Part shown: positions 1 through 8,168 of the stretch, one piece after another
How positions within the stretch are numbered: the stretch's first letter is position 1
Layout: every line of letters starts with the position of its first letter
The notes under the pieces: model-generated
Database searches by the model: none
Told to the model about the DNA's origin: nothing
The model's input: the letters and a program-made list of their open reading frames with translations, nothing else
Program-made: the position numbers and the translations under genes
DNA from: Nocardioidaceae bacterium UBA4001
GTDB taxonomy: Bacteria; Actinomycetota; Actinomycetes; Propionibacteriales; Nocardioidaceae
Reading direction: 5' to 3'
DNA: 64,000 nucleotides
Assembly: GCA_002384855.1 (NCBI GenBank)
Contig: DGBP01000080.1
Coordinates: 1 to 64,000, forward strand

Positions 1-1557
1 GACCGGCAGCAGCGCCCGGCCAAGAGCGAGCAGGATCGCGAGCACCAGACCGGCGAGCGCAAGGACCGTGACAGCCGCGGGGACGACCGGGGCGACAGCG
101 CCCGTCAGGGCGGTGAGAGCCGGCAGCGCCAGACCGGCGACAACCGGGGCGGCGACAACCGGGGCGGCGACAACCGGGGCGGCGACAACCGGGGCGGCGA
201 CAACCGGGGCGGCGACAACCAGGGCGGGGACAACCGCGGGGACGACCGGGGGGGCGACAACCGCGGGGACGACCGGGACGGCAGCCGCCGCAACCGACGG
301 CGTCGCGGGCGAGACCGAGACCGTGGCCGTGAGGGCGGCCCTGACCGTGGCCGTGACGGTGGGCGTGCACCGCGCCGCGAGGAGGCTGAGCCGCAGATCA
401 GCGAGGACGACGTCCTCGTGCCGGCCGCCGGAATCCTCGACGTGCTCGACAACTACGCGTTCGTGCGGACCAGCGGCTACCTGCCGGGGCCGAACGACGT
501 CTACGTCTCCTTGTCCATGGTTCGCAAGTACGGTCTGCGCAAGGGCGACGCCATCACGGGCCTCGTGCGACAGCCCCAGGAGGGCGACCGCAAGGAGAAG
601 TTCAACCCCCTCGTCCGGATCGACACCGTCAACGGTGGCGACGTCGAGGCGGCCAAGAAGCGGGTGGAGTTCTCCAAGCTGACCCCGCTCTACGCCTCCG
701 ACCGGCTCCGCCTCGAGACCGAGCCGACCCAGCTGATCACCCGCGTCATCGACATCGTGGCCCCCATCGGCAAGGGCCAGCGCGGCCTCATCGTGTCGCC
801 GCCGAAGGCGGGCAAGACGATGGTGCTCCAGTCGATCGCCAACGCGATCACGACCAACAACCCCGAGACCCACCTGATGGTCGTCCTCGTCGACGAGCGG
901 CCCGAGGAGGTCACCGACATGCAGCGCACGGTCAAGGGTGAGGTCATCGCCTCGACCTTCGACCGGCCGGCCACCGACCACACGACGGTCGCCGAGCTCG
1001 CGATCGAGCGGGCCAAGCGGCTCGTCGAGCTCGGCCACGACGTCGTGGTCCTGCTCGACTCGATCACCCGGCTCGGCCGCGCCTACAACCTGGCTGCGCC
1101 GGCGAGCGGCCGAATCCTCTCCGGCGGCGTCGACTCCTCGGCGCTCTACCCGCCGAAGCGGTTCTTCGGTGCCGCCCGCAACATCGAGGACGGCGGCTCG
1201 TTGACCATCCTCGCGACCGCCCTGATCGAGACCGGCTCGAAGATGGACGAGGTGATCTTCGAGGAGTTCAAGGGCACCGGCAACATGGAGCTGCGGCTGC
1301 GCCGCGAGTTCGCGGACAAGCGCATCTTCCCGGCGATCGACGTCGACCAGTCCGGCACCCGTCGTGAGGAGCTGCTGATGAGCAAGGAGGAGCTCGCGAT
1401 CGTGTGGAAGCTGCGTCGGGTGCTCTCCGGCCTCGACGGCCAGCAGGCGCTCGAGCTCCTGCTCGAGAGGCTCCGGAAGACCCAGAGCAACATCGAGTTC
1501 CTGATGCAGGTGCAGAAGACCACCCCGACCACGGGCAACGGGCGCGACGCCGACTGA
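1..1557 (+). CDS. rho: Transcription termination factor Rho (5' end outside the window)
   Basis: Hexameric RNA-dependent ATPase that ends transcription. The frame is open from the first base, so the true start lies upstream. The visible protein begins with a hydrophilic tract rich in Arg, Gly, Asp and Asn (bases 1-400), containing tandem GDNRG units, the kind of N-terminal insertion known from Micrococcus and Streptomyces Rho. The conserved part starts near base 418 with the cold-shock-like RNA-binding domain (GILDVLDNYAFVR). The P-loop PPKAGKT is at 799-819, followed by Walker B VVVLLDSITRLGRAYN and the secondary RNA-binding and R-loop region SGGVDSSALYPPKRFFGAARN. A hairpin 20 bases after the stop is a plausible terminator. 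Identity is certain; only the start is missing. Confidence 0.98.
   Translation, partial: DRQQRPAKSEQDREHQTGERKDRDSRGDDRGDSARQGGESRQRQTGDNRGGDNRGGDNRGGDNRGGDNRGGDNQGGDNRGDDRGGDNRGDDRDGSRRNRRRRGRDRDRGREGGPDRGRDGGRAPRREEAEPQISEDDVLVPAAGILDVLDNYAFVRTSGYLPGPNDVYVSLSMVRKYGLRKGDAITGLVRQPQEGDRKEKFNPLVRIDTVNGGDVEAAKKRVEFSKLTPLYASDRLRLETEPTQLITRVIDIVAPIGKGQRGLIVSPPKAGKTMVLQSIANAITTNNPETHLMVVLVDERPEEVTDMQRTVKGEVIASTFDRPATDHTTVAELAIERAKRLVELGHDVVVLLDSITRLGRAYNLAAPASGRILSGGVDSSALYPPKRFFGAARNIEDGGSLTILATALIETGSKMDEVIFEEFKGTGNMELRLRREFADKRIFPAIDVDQSGTRREELLMSKEELAIVWKLRRVLSGLDGQQALELLLERLRKTQSNIEFLMQVQKTTPTTGNGRDAD
136..282 (+). repeat. Tandem 15-bp repeat inside rho (GDNRG units)
   Basis: Seven consecutive 15-bp units based on GGCGACAACCGGGGC run from 136 to 240, followed by degenerate units to about 282. 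Each unit encodes Gly-Asp-Asn-Arg-Gly. Unit length is a multiple of three, so copy-number change would keep the frame. The tract sits in the disordered Arg/Gly-rich part of the N-terminal extension of Rho. Confidence 0.9.
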
Positions 1558-1577
1558 GGGTCGGACCGGCGCACGGA

Positions 1578-1607
1578 GAGGGCGGGACCCGACCGGGGCC
1601 CGCCCTC
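1578..1607 (+). terminator. Hairpin after rho
   Basis: Perfect inverted repeat GAGGGCGGG (1578-1586) and CCCGCCCTC (1599-1607) with a 12-nt loop, 20 bases after the rho stop. There is only a weak T-rich tail (GTTCCGT). It is likely an intrinsic terminator of the GC-rich actinobacterial kind. Confidence 0.6.
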
Positions 1608-1685
1608 GTTCCGTCCCCGGCAGACGAGGGAGCACGGCTAGACTCCCCGGCACCGCAGGTCACCGACATCACACGGGGTGGACCC

Positions 1686-2069
1686 ATGGCCAGGATCGTC
1701 GTCGCCGACGATGACACCGACATCCGCGACCTCGTGGTGTTCAAGCTCGTGCAGGCCGGTCACGACGTCGTACCGGTGTCCGACGGCGCCGCCGCGGTGG
1801 CGGCGTGCCGTGCGCACGCACCGGACCTCGCGGTGCTGGACGTGATGATGCCGGTGATGACCGGCCTGGAAGCGTGTCGTGCACTGCGGGCCGAGCCCGC
1901 GCTCAGCGACATCCCGGTCATCCTGCTGACCGCGCGGACCCAGGACGTCGACGTCGAGCTCGGACGCGACGCCGGGGCGGACGAGTACGTCGCCAAGCCG
2001 TTCAGCCCCCGGGAGCTCGCCGCACGTGTCGACCAGGTCCTCGACCGGAGGCGGCGCGGCGGCGCGTGA
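1686..2069 (+). CDS. Single-domain response regulator (CheY-like receiver)
   Basis: A 127-residue stand-alone receiver domain. The acidic pocket is D8/D9, the phospho-acceptor is D52 in LAVLDVMMP, the switch Thr is T82 in ILLTAR, and the conserved Lys is K104 in AKPFSP, so all phosphorylation residues are present. There is no output domain; it ends after helix 5 with an Arg-rich tail. The ATG at 1686 is chosen because the domain begins there (MARIVVADDD) with GGGTGG upstream; a longer reading would run back into rho. No histidine kinase is adjacent, so partner and target are unknown. Such orphan receivers act as phosphorelay intermediates or bind another protein. Confidence 0.9.
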   Translation: MARIVVADDDTDIRDLVVFKLVQAGHDVVPVSDGAAAVAACRAHAPDLAVLDVMMPVMTGLEACRALRAEPALSDIPVILLTARTQDVDVELGRDAGADEYVAKPFSPRELAARVDQVLDRRRRGGA

Positions 2070-2115
2070 CGGAGAACACCGGAATATCCGGACCTGCCCG
2101 AGGACTTGTGCCTGG

Positions 2116-3384
2116 GTGACCTCAGGACCTGTCCAGACCTCCACGGAACCCGCCCCGACCCCGGTCGAGGGTGGCGTGGAGGTACCCACCGGACGCCGGT
2201 ACCTCCAGCTCGTCCTCGTCCTGGGTGCCCTGATCGCCCTGGGCCCGCTGACCATCGACATGTACCTGCCGGCCTTCCCTGCGCTCGCCGCTGAGCTCGA
2301 CGCCTCGGACTCCGCCATCCAGCTCACGCTCACCGGCATGCTCGCCGGGCTCGCCGTGGGCCAGCTCGTCATCGGTCCGCTCTCCGACGCCCTCGGCCGC
2401 AAGCGGCCCCTGGTCGCGGGCCTGGTCACCCACGCGGTCGCGTCGGTGCTGGCGGCGCTCGCCCCCACCATCTCCGTGCTGGCCGGGGTCCGCGTGGTCC
2501 AGGGCCTCGCGGGGGCGGCGATCTCCGTGGTGGCCATGGCGACCGTGCGAGACCTGTTCTCGGGCAACGCGGTGGCCCGCCTGATGTCCCGGCTGATGCT
2601 GGTGATCGGCCTGGCACCGATCCTGGCCCCGTCGCTCGGCGGCCTGATCCTCGAGTGGACGACGTGGCGAGGCATCTTCGGGGTGCTCGCCGTCGCCGCG
2701 GTGGTGCTCACGTTCGTCGCCGTGCTCGGCCTGCGCGAGACGCTGCCCCCCGAGCGGCGGCACGCACCCGACCTCGGCCGAACCCTGCGGACCTACCGCA
2801 GCCTGCTCACCGACGGGTCGTTCATGGCGCTGGTGCTCATCGGCGGGCTGATGATGTCGGCGATGTTCGCCTACGTGGCGGGCTCGTCGTTCGTCCTGCA
2901 GGACGGCTACGGGCTCGACGAGCTCGCCTTCGGCCTGGTCTTCGGCGCCAACGCGGCCGGTCTGACCCTGGCCTCGCAGGCGAACCCGGCGATGATCGCC
3001 CGCTTCGGGGTGGTCAACGTGCTCTCCGCCGCGATGCTCGTCGGCCTCGCGTCCGCCACCGCGCTGGTCCTCGCAGGGCTCACCGGCGTCGGCGGCCTCA
3101 TGGGCATCCTCGTGCCGCTCGGCCTCGTCGTCGGCTCGGTCGGCCTGTCCCTCCCCAACACCCCGGCCCTGGCCCTGACCAGGCACGGCGAGGCGGCCGG
3201 GACCGCGGCCGCGGTGCTCGGTGCGGTGCAGTTCGGCATCGGTGCGCTCGTCGCGCCCCTGGTGGGGATCTTCGGCTCCACGAACGCCGCACCCATGGGG
3301 GCGATCATGATGGTCGTGACCCTGCTCGCCACGGTGCTGATGTTCGGCGTGGTACGCCGTGACCCCACCGTGCGGATGGACTGA
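2116..3384 (+). CDS. Bcr/CflA-type multidrug efflux transporter (MFS)
   Basis: A 12-helix major facilitator superfamily exporter. The first helix, LGALIALGPLTIDMYLPAFPAL, carries the DMYLPA signature of the Bcr/CflA drug:proton antiporters, and the helix 2-3 loop has the MFS motif GPLSDALGRKRPL. It probably sits in the inner membrane and expels a hydrophobic compound; the substrate cannot be told. The start is uncertain: GTG 2116 has AGGA 11 bases upstream, while GTG 2176 has GAGG at 5-base spacing and gives an N-terminus closer to family length. It follows the receiver gene by 46 bases on the same strand. Confidence 0.88.
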   Translation: MTSGPVQTSTEPAPTPVEGGVEVPTGRRYLQLVLVLGALIALGPLTIDMYLPAFPALAAELDASDSAIQLTLTGMLAGLAVGQLVIGPLSDALGRKRPLVAGLVTHAVASVLAALAPTISVLAGVRVVQGLAGAAISVVAMATVRDLFSGNAVARLMSRLMLVIGLAPILAPSLGGLILEWTTWRGIFGVLAVAAVVLTFVAVLGLRETLPPERRHAPDLGRTLRTYRSLLTDGSFMALVLIGGLMMSAMFAYVAGSSFVLQDGYGLDELAFGLVFGANAAGLTLASQANPAMIARFGVVNVLSAAMLVGLASATALVLAGLTGVGGLMGILVPLGLVVGSVGLSLPNTPALALTRHGEAAGTAAAVLGAVQFGIGALVAPLVGIFGSTNAAPMGAIMMVVTLLATVLMFGVVRRDPTVRMD

Positions 3385-3508
3385 GCCCACTCCCCGCAGG
3401 AATTACCACCCGGCCGAGATTGTTTGGCACACTGGAGTGCTGGTTCCGGTTCACGTGCGCCATCCAGAGGCCGCACGACCCGGCGACCGTTCACCTCGAG
3501 AGGACACC

Positions 3509-3730
3509 ATGAAGAACGACATCCACCCGGACTACGTGGACACCCAGGTCACCTGCACCTGCGGCAACACGTTCACCACCCGCAGCACCGCGACCAGCGG
3601 CACGATCCACGCCGACGTGTGCTCGCAGTGCCACCCCTTCTACACCGGCAAGCAGAAGATCCTCGACACCGGCGGCCGCGTGGCCCGCTTCGAGGCCCGT
3701 TACGCCAAGAAGGACGCTGCCAAGAAGTAG
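3509..3730 (+). CDS. rpmE: 50S ribosomal protein L31, zinc-binding type
   Basis: 73 residues, the normal length for L31. Cysteines C16, C18, C38 and C41 form the zinc site (CTC and CSQC), so this is the C+ form used under zinc sufficiency rather than the Zur-induced C- paralogue. The start is fixed by the family N-terminus MKNDIHP and by GAGAGGA just upstream. It lies between an exporter and prfA and is followed by a strong hairpin, so it is probably transcribed on its own. The rho - rpmE - prfA order is common in actinobacteria. Confidence 0.97.
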   Translation: MKNDIHPDYVDTQVTCTCGNTFTTRSTATSGTIHADVCSQCHPFYTGKQKILDTGGRVARFEARYAKKDAAKK

Positions 3731-3738
3731 CTTCCTCG

Positions 3739-3777
3739 GAGCGCCGGTCCCCGCACGTGCTGCGTGGGCCGGCGCTC
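3739..3777 (+). terminator. Hairpin terminator after rpmE
   Basis: GAGCGCCGG (3739-3747) pairs with CCGGCGCTC (3769-3777), and pairing continues inward with one wobble and one mismatch. TGTCTGT follows. It starts 8 bases after the rpmE stop and separates rpmE from prfA. Confidence 0.75.
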
Positions 3778-3818
3778 TGTCTGTACCCACCCGACCAGCC
3801 AGAGCCGAGGTCACCAGC

Positions 3819-4892
3819 ATGTTCGAAGCCGTCGAGGGCCTCGTCGAGGAGCACGCAGAGCTCGAGCACCGGCTGGCCGACCCGGCCATCCACGCCGACC
3901 AGGGACTCGCCAAGAGGCTCAACCAGCGGTACGCCGAGCTCAGCGCGATCGTGCGGACCTACCGGGAGTGGCAACAGCTCGCCGACGACATCGAGGCCGC
4001 GCGCGAGCTGGTCGCGGAGGACCCCTCTTTCGCCGAGGAGGCGGACGCGCTCGCCGTGCGGCGGGAGGTCGCGGAGGAGCGCCTTCGCCACCTTCTCGTG
4101 CCGCGCGACCCCAGTGACTCCAAGGACGCGATCCTCGAGATCAAGTCCGGTGAGGGCGGGGAGGAGTCGGCGCTCTTCGCCGGCGACCTGCTGCGGATGT
4201 ACACCCGCTACGCCGACCGCCGAGGCTGGAAGGTCGAGCAGATCGACGCCACCGAGTCCGACCTGGGCGGCTACAAGTCGGTGACGGTCGCGGTGAAGGC
4301 GAAGGGCGTCCCCGAGCCCGGTGAGGCGCCCTACGGCCTGCTGAGGTTCGAGGGTGGGGTGCACCGGGTCCAGCGGGTCCCGGTCACCGAGAGCCAGGGG
4401 CGCGTGCACACCTCCGCGGCAGGGGTCCTGGTGATGCCGGAGGCCGAGCAGGTCGACGTCACCGTCGACGACAAGGACCTGCGCATCGACGTCTACCGCT
4501 CGTCGGGGCCCGGTGGGCAGAGCGTGAACACCACCGACTCGGCTGTCCGGATCACCCACCTGCCGACCGGGATCGTGGCTTCCTGCCAGAACGAGAAGAG
4601 CCAGCTGCAGAACAAGGAGCAGGCCATGCGCATCCTGCGTGCGCGGCTTCTTCAGGCAGCTCAGGAGGCGGCCGACGCCGAGGCCTCGGACGCGCGGCGT
4701 TCGCAGGTCCGCACCGTCGACCGCTCCGAGCGGATCCGGACCTACAACTTCCCGGAGAACCGGATCTCCGACCACCGGACCGGCTACAAGTCCTACAACC
4801 TCGACGCGGTGCTCGACGGCGACCTGGAACCGGTCATCGGCTCGTGCGTCGAGGCCGACCTCGCCGACCGGCTCGAGGCGCTGGAGCAGTGA
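3819..4892 (+). CDS. prfA: Peptide chain release factor 1
   Basis: Class I release factor that reads UAA and UAG and triggers hydrolysis of peptidyl-tRNA. It has 357 residues, the normal length. The codon-recognition tripeptide is PVT (188-190, in RVPVTESQGR), which marks it as RF1 rather than RF2, and the catalytic GGQ is at 232-234. The GGQ glutamine is the substrate of the methyltransferase encoded next, whose GTG start overlaps this stop codon (GTGA at 4889-4892), so the two are translationally coupled. Confidence 0.98.
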   Translation: MFEAVEGLVEEHAELEHRLADPAIHADQGLAKRLNQRYAELSAIVRTYREWQQLADDIEAARELVAEDPSFAEEADALAVRREVAEERLRHLLVPRDPSDSKDAILEIKSGEGGEESALFAGDLLRMYTRYADRRGWKVEQIDATESDLGGYKSVTVAVKAKGVPEPGEAPYGLLRFEGGVHRVQRVPVTESQGRVHTSAAGVLVMPEAEQVDVTVDDKDLRIDVYRSSGPGGQSVNTTDSAVRITHLPTGIVASCQNEKSQLQNKEQAMRILRARLLQAAQEAADAEASDARRSQVRTVDRSERIRTYNFPENRISDHRTGYKSYNLDAVLDGDLEPVIGSCVEADLADRLEALEQ

Positions 4893-5743
4893 GCGCCACC
4901 CGTGCGCTGCTCGCGGACGCGGTGCGCAGCCTGGACTCCGCGGACGTCGCCTCACCGGAGTACGACGCCTGCGAGCTCCTCGCGCACGTCCTGGGAACCA
5001 CCCGGGGCGGGCTGGCGCTCGTCGCCGAGGTGTCGGGGGAACAGGAGGCGGCGTTCTCGGCCCTGGTCGCCCGCCGGGCCGCCCGAGAGCCCCTTCAGCA
5101 CCTGACCGGCTCCGCGGCGTTCCGCTACGTCGAGCTCGCCGTCGGCCCCGGTGTCTTCGTGCCGAGGCCGGAGACCGAGGTCCTCGCGGGCTGGGGCGTG
5201 GACCGGGCCCGCGAGGTGGCTGCGACGGGCCGCACGCCGGTCGTGGTGGACCTGTGCACCGGCTCGGGCGCCATGGCCCTCTCGCTCGCCACCGAGGTCC
5301 CCGCGGCACAGGTCCACGCCGTCGAGCTGGACGAGACCGCGCACGGGTGGGCCGCTCGCAACCTCGAGGGCAGCGGCGTGGACCTGAGGCAGGGCGACAT
5401 GGCCGAGGCGTTCGGCGACCTCGACGGTGCCGTGGACGTGGTCGTGTGCAACCCGCCGTACATCCCCCTGGACGCCTACGAGTCCGTGGCGGCCGAGGCC
5501 AGGGACCACGACCCCGCGCTCGCGCTGTGGTCGGGCGACGACGGCCTCGACGCGACGAGGGTCCTGGAGCGGGTCGCCGCGCGCCTGCTCCGTCCGGGGG
5601 GAGTGGTCGGGGCCGAGCACGCCGAGGTCCAGGCCGAGTCGGCGCCGGGGGTGTTCGCGCGCGCAGGACGCTGGTCCGACGTACGCGACCACCCCGACCT
5701 GGCAGGTCGCCCGCGCTTCGTCACCGCGCGGCTGGCACGATGA
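4889..5743 (+). CDS. prmC: Release factor glutamine methyltransferase
   Basis: SAM-dependent N5-glutamine methyltransferase that modifies the GGQ motif of RF1 and RF2. It has 284 residues from the GTG at 4889, which overlaps the prfA stop. Visible motifs are RPETE (93-97), the SAM-binding DLCTGSGA (121-128) and the catalytic NPPY (188-191), all hallmarks of PrmC. The N-terminal helical bundle with LAHVLG is present. A longer reading from 4844 lies inside prfA and has no support. The next gene starts 4 bases after the stop. Confidence 0.96.
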   Translation: MSATRALLADAVRSLDSADVASPEYDACELLAHVLGTTRGGLALVAEVSGEQEAAFSALVARRAAREPLQHLTGSAAFRYVELAVGPGVFVPRPETEVLAGWGVDRAREVAATGRTPVVVDLCTGSGAMALSLATEVPAAQVHAVELDETAHGWAARNLEGSGVDLRQGDMAEAFGDLDGAVDVVVCNPPYIPLDAYESVAAEARDHDPALALWSGDDGLDATRVLERVAARLLRPGGVVGAEHAEVQAESAPGVFARAGRWSDVRDHPDLAGRPRFVTARLAR

Positions 5744-5747
5744 CCCG

Positions 5748-6422
5748 GTGAGCAACCGGTTCAGCACGCAGGACGAGACCGAGCGCGAGGCGGGGGTCGC
5801 CGCCGCAGCCCTCGCCATCCAACGGGGCCAGCTGGTGGTCTTCCCGACCGACACCGTCTACGGGATCGGCGCCGACGCCTTCGACCCGGCCTCGGTCCGC
5901 CGTCTCCTGGCCGCCAAGGGCCGGGGCCGCGACATGCCGCCGCCGGTGCTCGTGTCTGCGCCGACGACACTCGACGCCCTGGCCGTCGGGGTGCCGTCGT
6001 GGGCCCGGGCGCTGGTCGCGGAGCTGTGGCCCGGACCGCTGACCCTCGTCTGCCGCCAGCAGCAGTCCCTCCAGTGGGACCTCGGCGACACCCGCGGCAC
6101 CGTGGCGGTGCGGATGCCCGACAACGAGGTCGCGCTCGACCTCCTCGCGCGCACCGGCCCGCTCGCGGTCAGCAGCGCGAACCTCACCGGCAGGGACGCC
6201 GCGACCGACGCCGACCAGGCGGAGGCCATGCTCGGCGCGGCCGTGGAGGTCTACGTCGACGGGGGTCCGACCTCCGGGGGGGTGCCCTCGACCATCGTCG
6301 ACGCCACGGGGGAGACGGGCAGGGTCCTGCGGGCCGGCGTCGTCCCCCTCTGGCGGCTCAACCAGATCGTCGAGCCGCTCGGTGTGGTCATCGAGGGCCC
6401 CGAGAAGGACGAGAAGGAGTAG
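5748..6422 (+). CDS. L-threonylcarbamoyladenylate synthase (Sua5/YrdC)
   Basis: Makes threonylcarbamoyl-AMP from threonine, bicarbonate and ATP for the t6A37 tRNA modification. It has 224 residues from GTG 5748, 4 bases after prmC. The YrdC fold is shown by GQLVVFPTDTVYGIGADAF near the N-terminus, WPGPLTLV, and the SSANLTG nucleotide-binding motif. The C-terminal Sua5 domain of longer homologues is absent, so it is closer to the YrdC/TsaC short form. The prmC - sua5 pairing is standard in actinobacteria. Confidence 0.93.
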   Translation: MSNRFSTQDETEREAGVAAAALAIQRGQLVVFPTDTVYGIGADAFDPASVRRLLAAKGRGRDMPPPVLVSAPTTLDALAVGVPSWARALVAELWPGPLTLVCRQQQSLQWDLGDTRGTVAVRMPDNEVALDLLARTGPLAVSSANLTGRDAATDADQAEAMLGAAVEVYVDGGPTSGGVPSTIVDATGETGRVLRAGVVPLWRLNQIVEPLGVVIEGPEKDEKE

Positions 6423-6431
6423 CGTCCGGCC

Positions 6432-7568
6432 GTGCGCGAGTACCTCACCGTCTTCCTCGTCGCCGCGGTCGTCACGTATCTGCTCGGTGTCGTCGCGCGC
6501 GAGGTGGCGACCCGGACCGGTGCGGTGGCCAAGGTGCGCGACCGCGACGTCCACGCGACGCCGATCCCCTACTTCGGCGGGGTGGCGATGCTCGGCGGGC
6601 TCGCGGCCGGGTTCGCCGTGGCTCGGCAGCTGCCGTTCCTCTCCCTCAGCGACGAGCAGATCTTCCGTGACGCCGGGGTGGTGCTCGTCGCAGGCGCTCT
6701 CATCTGCGCGGTGGGTGTCCTCGACGACCTGCTCGAGCTCGACGCGCTGACCAAGTTCGGCGGCCAGCTCGTGGCCGCGGGCTTCCTGGTCTACTTCGAC
6801 GTGCAGTTCTACTCGCTCCAGCTGCCGGGCGGGGAGCAGATCGCCTTGGACACCACGCAGGCGGCGCTGGCCAGCGTCGTGGTCGTGGTGGCGACCGTGA
6901 ACGCCGTCAACTTCGTCGACGGCCTCGACGGCCTTGCCGCCGGGGTGGTCGGCATCGGCGCGGTGGCGTTCTTCCTCTTCTCCTACAAGCTCGCCGACGT
7001 CAACGGGGAGACGCTCGCGATCTCCGCGGCCCTGCTCACCGCGGCGCTGGCAGGTGCCGCCGCCGGGTTCCTTCCGCACAACTTCTTCCCGGCGCGCATC
7101 TTCATGGGCGACTCCGGGTCGATGCTGATCGGACTCGTGCTGGCCGGCTCGGCGTTGACCCTGACCGGGCAGTTCGCGGCCGTGGACCTCCGGCAGGGCG
7201 CCGGCGGGGGCGATGCCAGCCTGCTCCCCACGCTGCTGCCGCTGATCCTGCCCGTCGCGGTCCTGGTCGTCCCGTTCGTGGACCTGGTGCTGGCCGTCGT
7301 ACGTCGCACCCGCGCCGGCCGGTCGCCGTTCGCCCCCGACAAGCAGCACCTGCACCACCGGCTGCTGGAGATCGGGCACTCCCACATGCGCGCGGTACTC
7401 ATCATGTGGCTGTGGGCGGGCCTGATCGCGTTCGGGGGCGTCCTGGCCAGCCTGTACTCCGGCCGGCTCACCACCGTCGTGCTGGTCGCGTGGGTCGTCC
7501 TCACCGTCGCGCTGACCTTCTTCGTCCCTCGGGTGCGTCGCCGGGAGAGCACCATGACCGGCCTCTAG
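6432..7568 (+). CDS. wecA: Undecaprenyl-phosphate GlcNAc-1-phosphate transferase (WecA/TagO family)
   Basis: Polytopic membrane enzyme of the MraY/WecA family that starts a lipid-linked cell-wall polymer by moving a HexNAc-1-phosphate onto undecaprenyl or decaprenyl phosphate. It has 378 residues. The catalytic Asp pair is DD at 98-99 (LDDLLELD), NFVDGLDGL is at 160-168, GDSGSM lies in the sixth loop, and the basic loop HLHHRLLEIGHSH is near the C-terminus; this last motif separates WecA/TagO from MraY. In mycobacteria the homologue sits just upstream of the atp operon and starts arabinogalactan linkage-unit synthesis. Here it may serve a teichoic-acid-like or other secondary polymer. The start GTG 6432 is 9 bases after the preceding gene. 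Confidence 0.93.
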   Translation: MREYLTVFLVAAVVTYLLGVVAREVATRTGAVAKVRDRDVHATPIPYFGGVAMLGGLAAGFAVARQLPFLSLSDEQIFRDAGVVLVAGALICAVGVLDDLLELDALTKFGGQLVAAGFLVYFDVQFYSLQLPGGEQIALDTTQAALASVVVVVATVNAVNFVDGLDGLAAGVVGIGAVAFFLFSYKLADVNGETLAISAALLTAALAGAAAGFLPHNFFPARIFMGDSGSMLIGLVLAGSALTLTGQFAAVDLRQGAGGGDASLLPTLLPLILPVAVLVVPFVDLVLAVVRRTRAGRSPFAPDKQHLHHRLLEIGHSHMRAVLIMWLWAGLIAFGGVLASLYSGRLTTVVLVAWVVLTVALTFFVPRVRRRESTMTGL

Positions 7569-7595
7569 ACAGCCGATTTCGCCGCTCTCCGGGGC

Positions 7596-7613
7596 TTGTG
7601 CTAACTTTCACAA
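7596..7613. promoter_or_regulatory. Putative Rex operator before the ATP synthase operon
   Basis: The sequence TTGTGCTAACTTTCACAA matches the 18-bp Rex operator pattern TTGTGAA-N4-TTCACAA at both outer 5-bp half-sites and has the right total length. A possible -10 hexamer TAACTT (7602-7607) lies inside the palindrome, so a bound repressor would block polymerase. Rex senses the NADH/NAD+ ratio, and in Streptomyces the atp operon has been reported as a target. The site also forms the core of a larger hairpin (7581-7629). Confidence 0.65.
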
Positions 7614-7688
7614 GCGCCCCGAAAGCGGCTCTCAGGCCGTTCGACGAGCGCATCCCGAACCCATCGGACCCGACAGAACGGCCGCCTC

Positions 7689-8138
7689 ATGACGACCGCC
7701 CAGCCGACGCCCCACGGGGGACGTCCCCTGCTCGGTCCGCTGTCGGTCACCGCGGTCCTCGGCCTCGTGGTCGTCGGTCTCGCCGCCGTCCTGACCGGTC
7801 CTGCCGGCGCTGCCGGCGCTCTCATCGGCACCGCGATGGTCGTCGCCGTCTTCGCCTTCGGTGCGGTCGTCCTCGGGGTCGTGGCGATGGTCGCCCCCGC
7901 CGCCTCGCTGCTCGTGGCGCTGCTCACCTACACGCTCCAGGTGGTGGTCGTCGGGCTGGTGTACGTCGGTCTCAGGAGCGGAGGAGCTCTCGACACCACC
8001 GTCGACGCGCGGTGGCTCTCCGGGGCCGTGATCGCCGCGACGCTGGCGTGGACGACCACCCAGATCGTGGCCACCACGAGGGTCCGCCGTCCGCTCTACG
8101 ACCTCCCCTCCCGCGAGGAGGAGGCGAGTGCCAGGTGA
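7689..8138 (+). CDS. Membrane protein at the head of the atp operon (AtpI-like position)
   Basis: 149 residues with about four hydrophobic segments and short loops, ending in a charged tail (PSREEEASAR). No motif names it outright. Its position directly before the AtpZ/AtpI-type gene and atpB suggests the ATP synthase protein I role seen in other actinobacterial atp operons, namely help with Fo assembly or ion supply. The start ATG 7689 has no clear Shine-Dalgarno sequence. It is the first gene after the Rex-like promoter, with a leader of roughly 75 bases. Confidence 0.7.
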   Translation: MTTAQPTPHGGRPLLGPLSVTAVLGLVVVGLAAVLTGPAGAAGALIGTAMVVAVFAFGAVVLGVVAMVAPAASLLVALLTYTLQVVVVGLVYVGLRSGGALDTTVDARWLSGAVIAATLAWTTTQIVATTRVRRPLYDLPSREEEASAR

Positions 8139-8168
8139 CCCGACCCGGCTGCTATTGTCCGGTGCGCG

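Noticed and set aside
136..282. Regular short repeats that look like a CRISPR array
   Set aside because: Units are 15 bp, contiguous without spacers, in frame and inside rho; no cas genes nearby.
1404..1685. Longer N-terminus for the receiver protein
   Set aside because: It lies within rho in another frame, has shadow-like Arg/Pro/Ala composition, and the receiver domain begins exactly at ATG 1686.
3420..3450. Promoter starting with TTGTTT before rpmE
   Set aside because: No TANNNT hexamer at 16-19 bases spacing; a promoter must exist there but I cannot place it.
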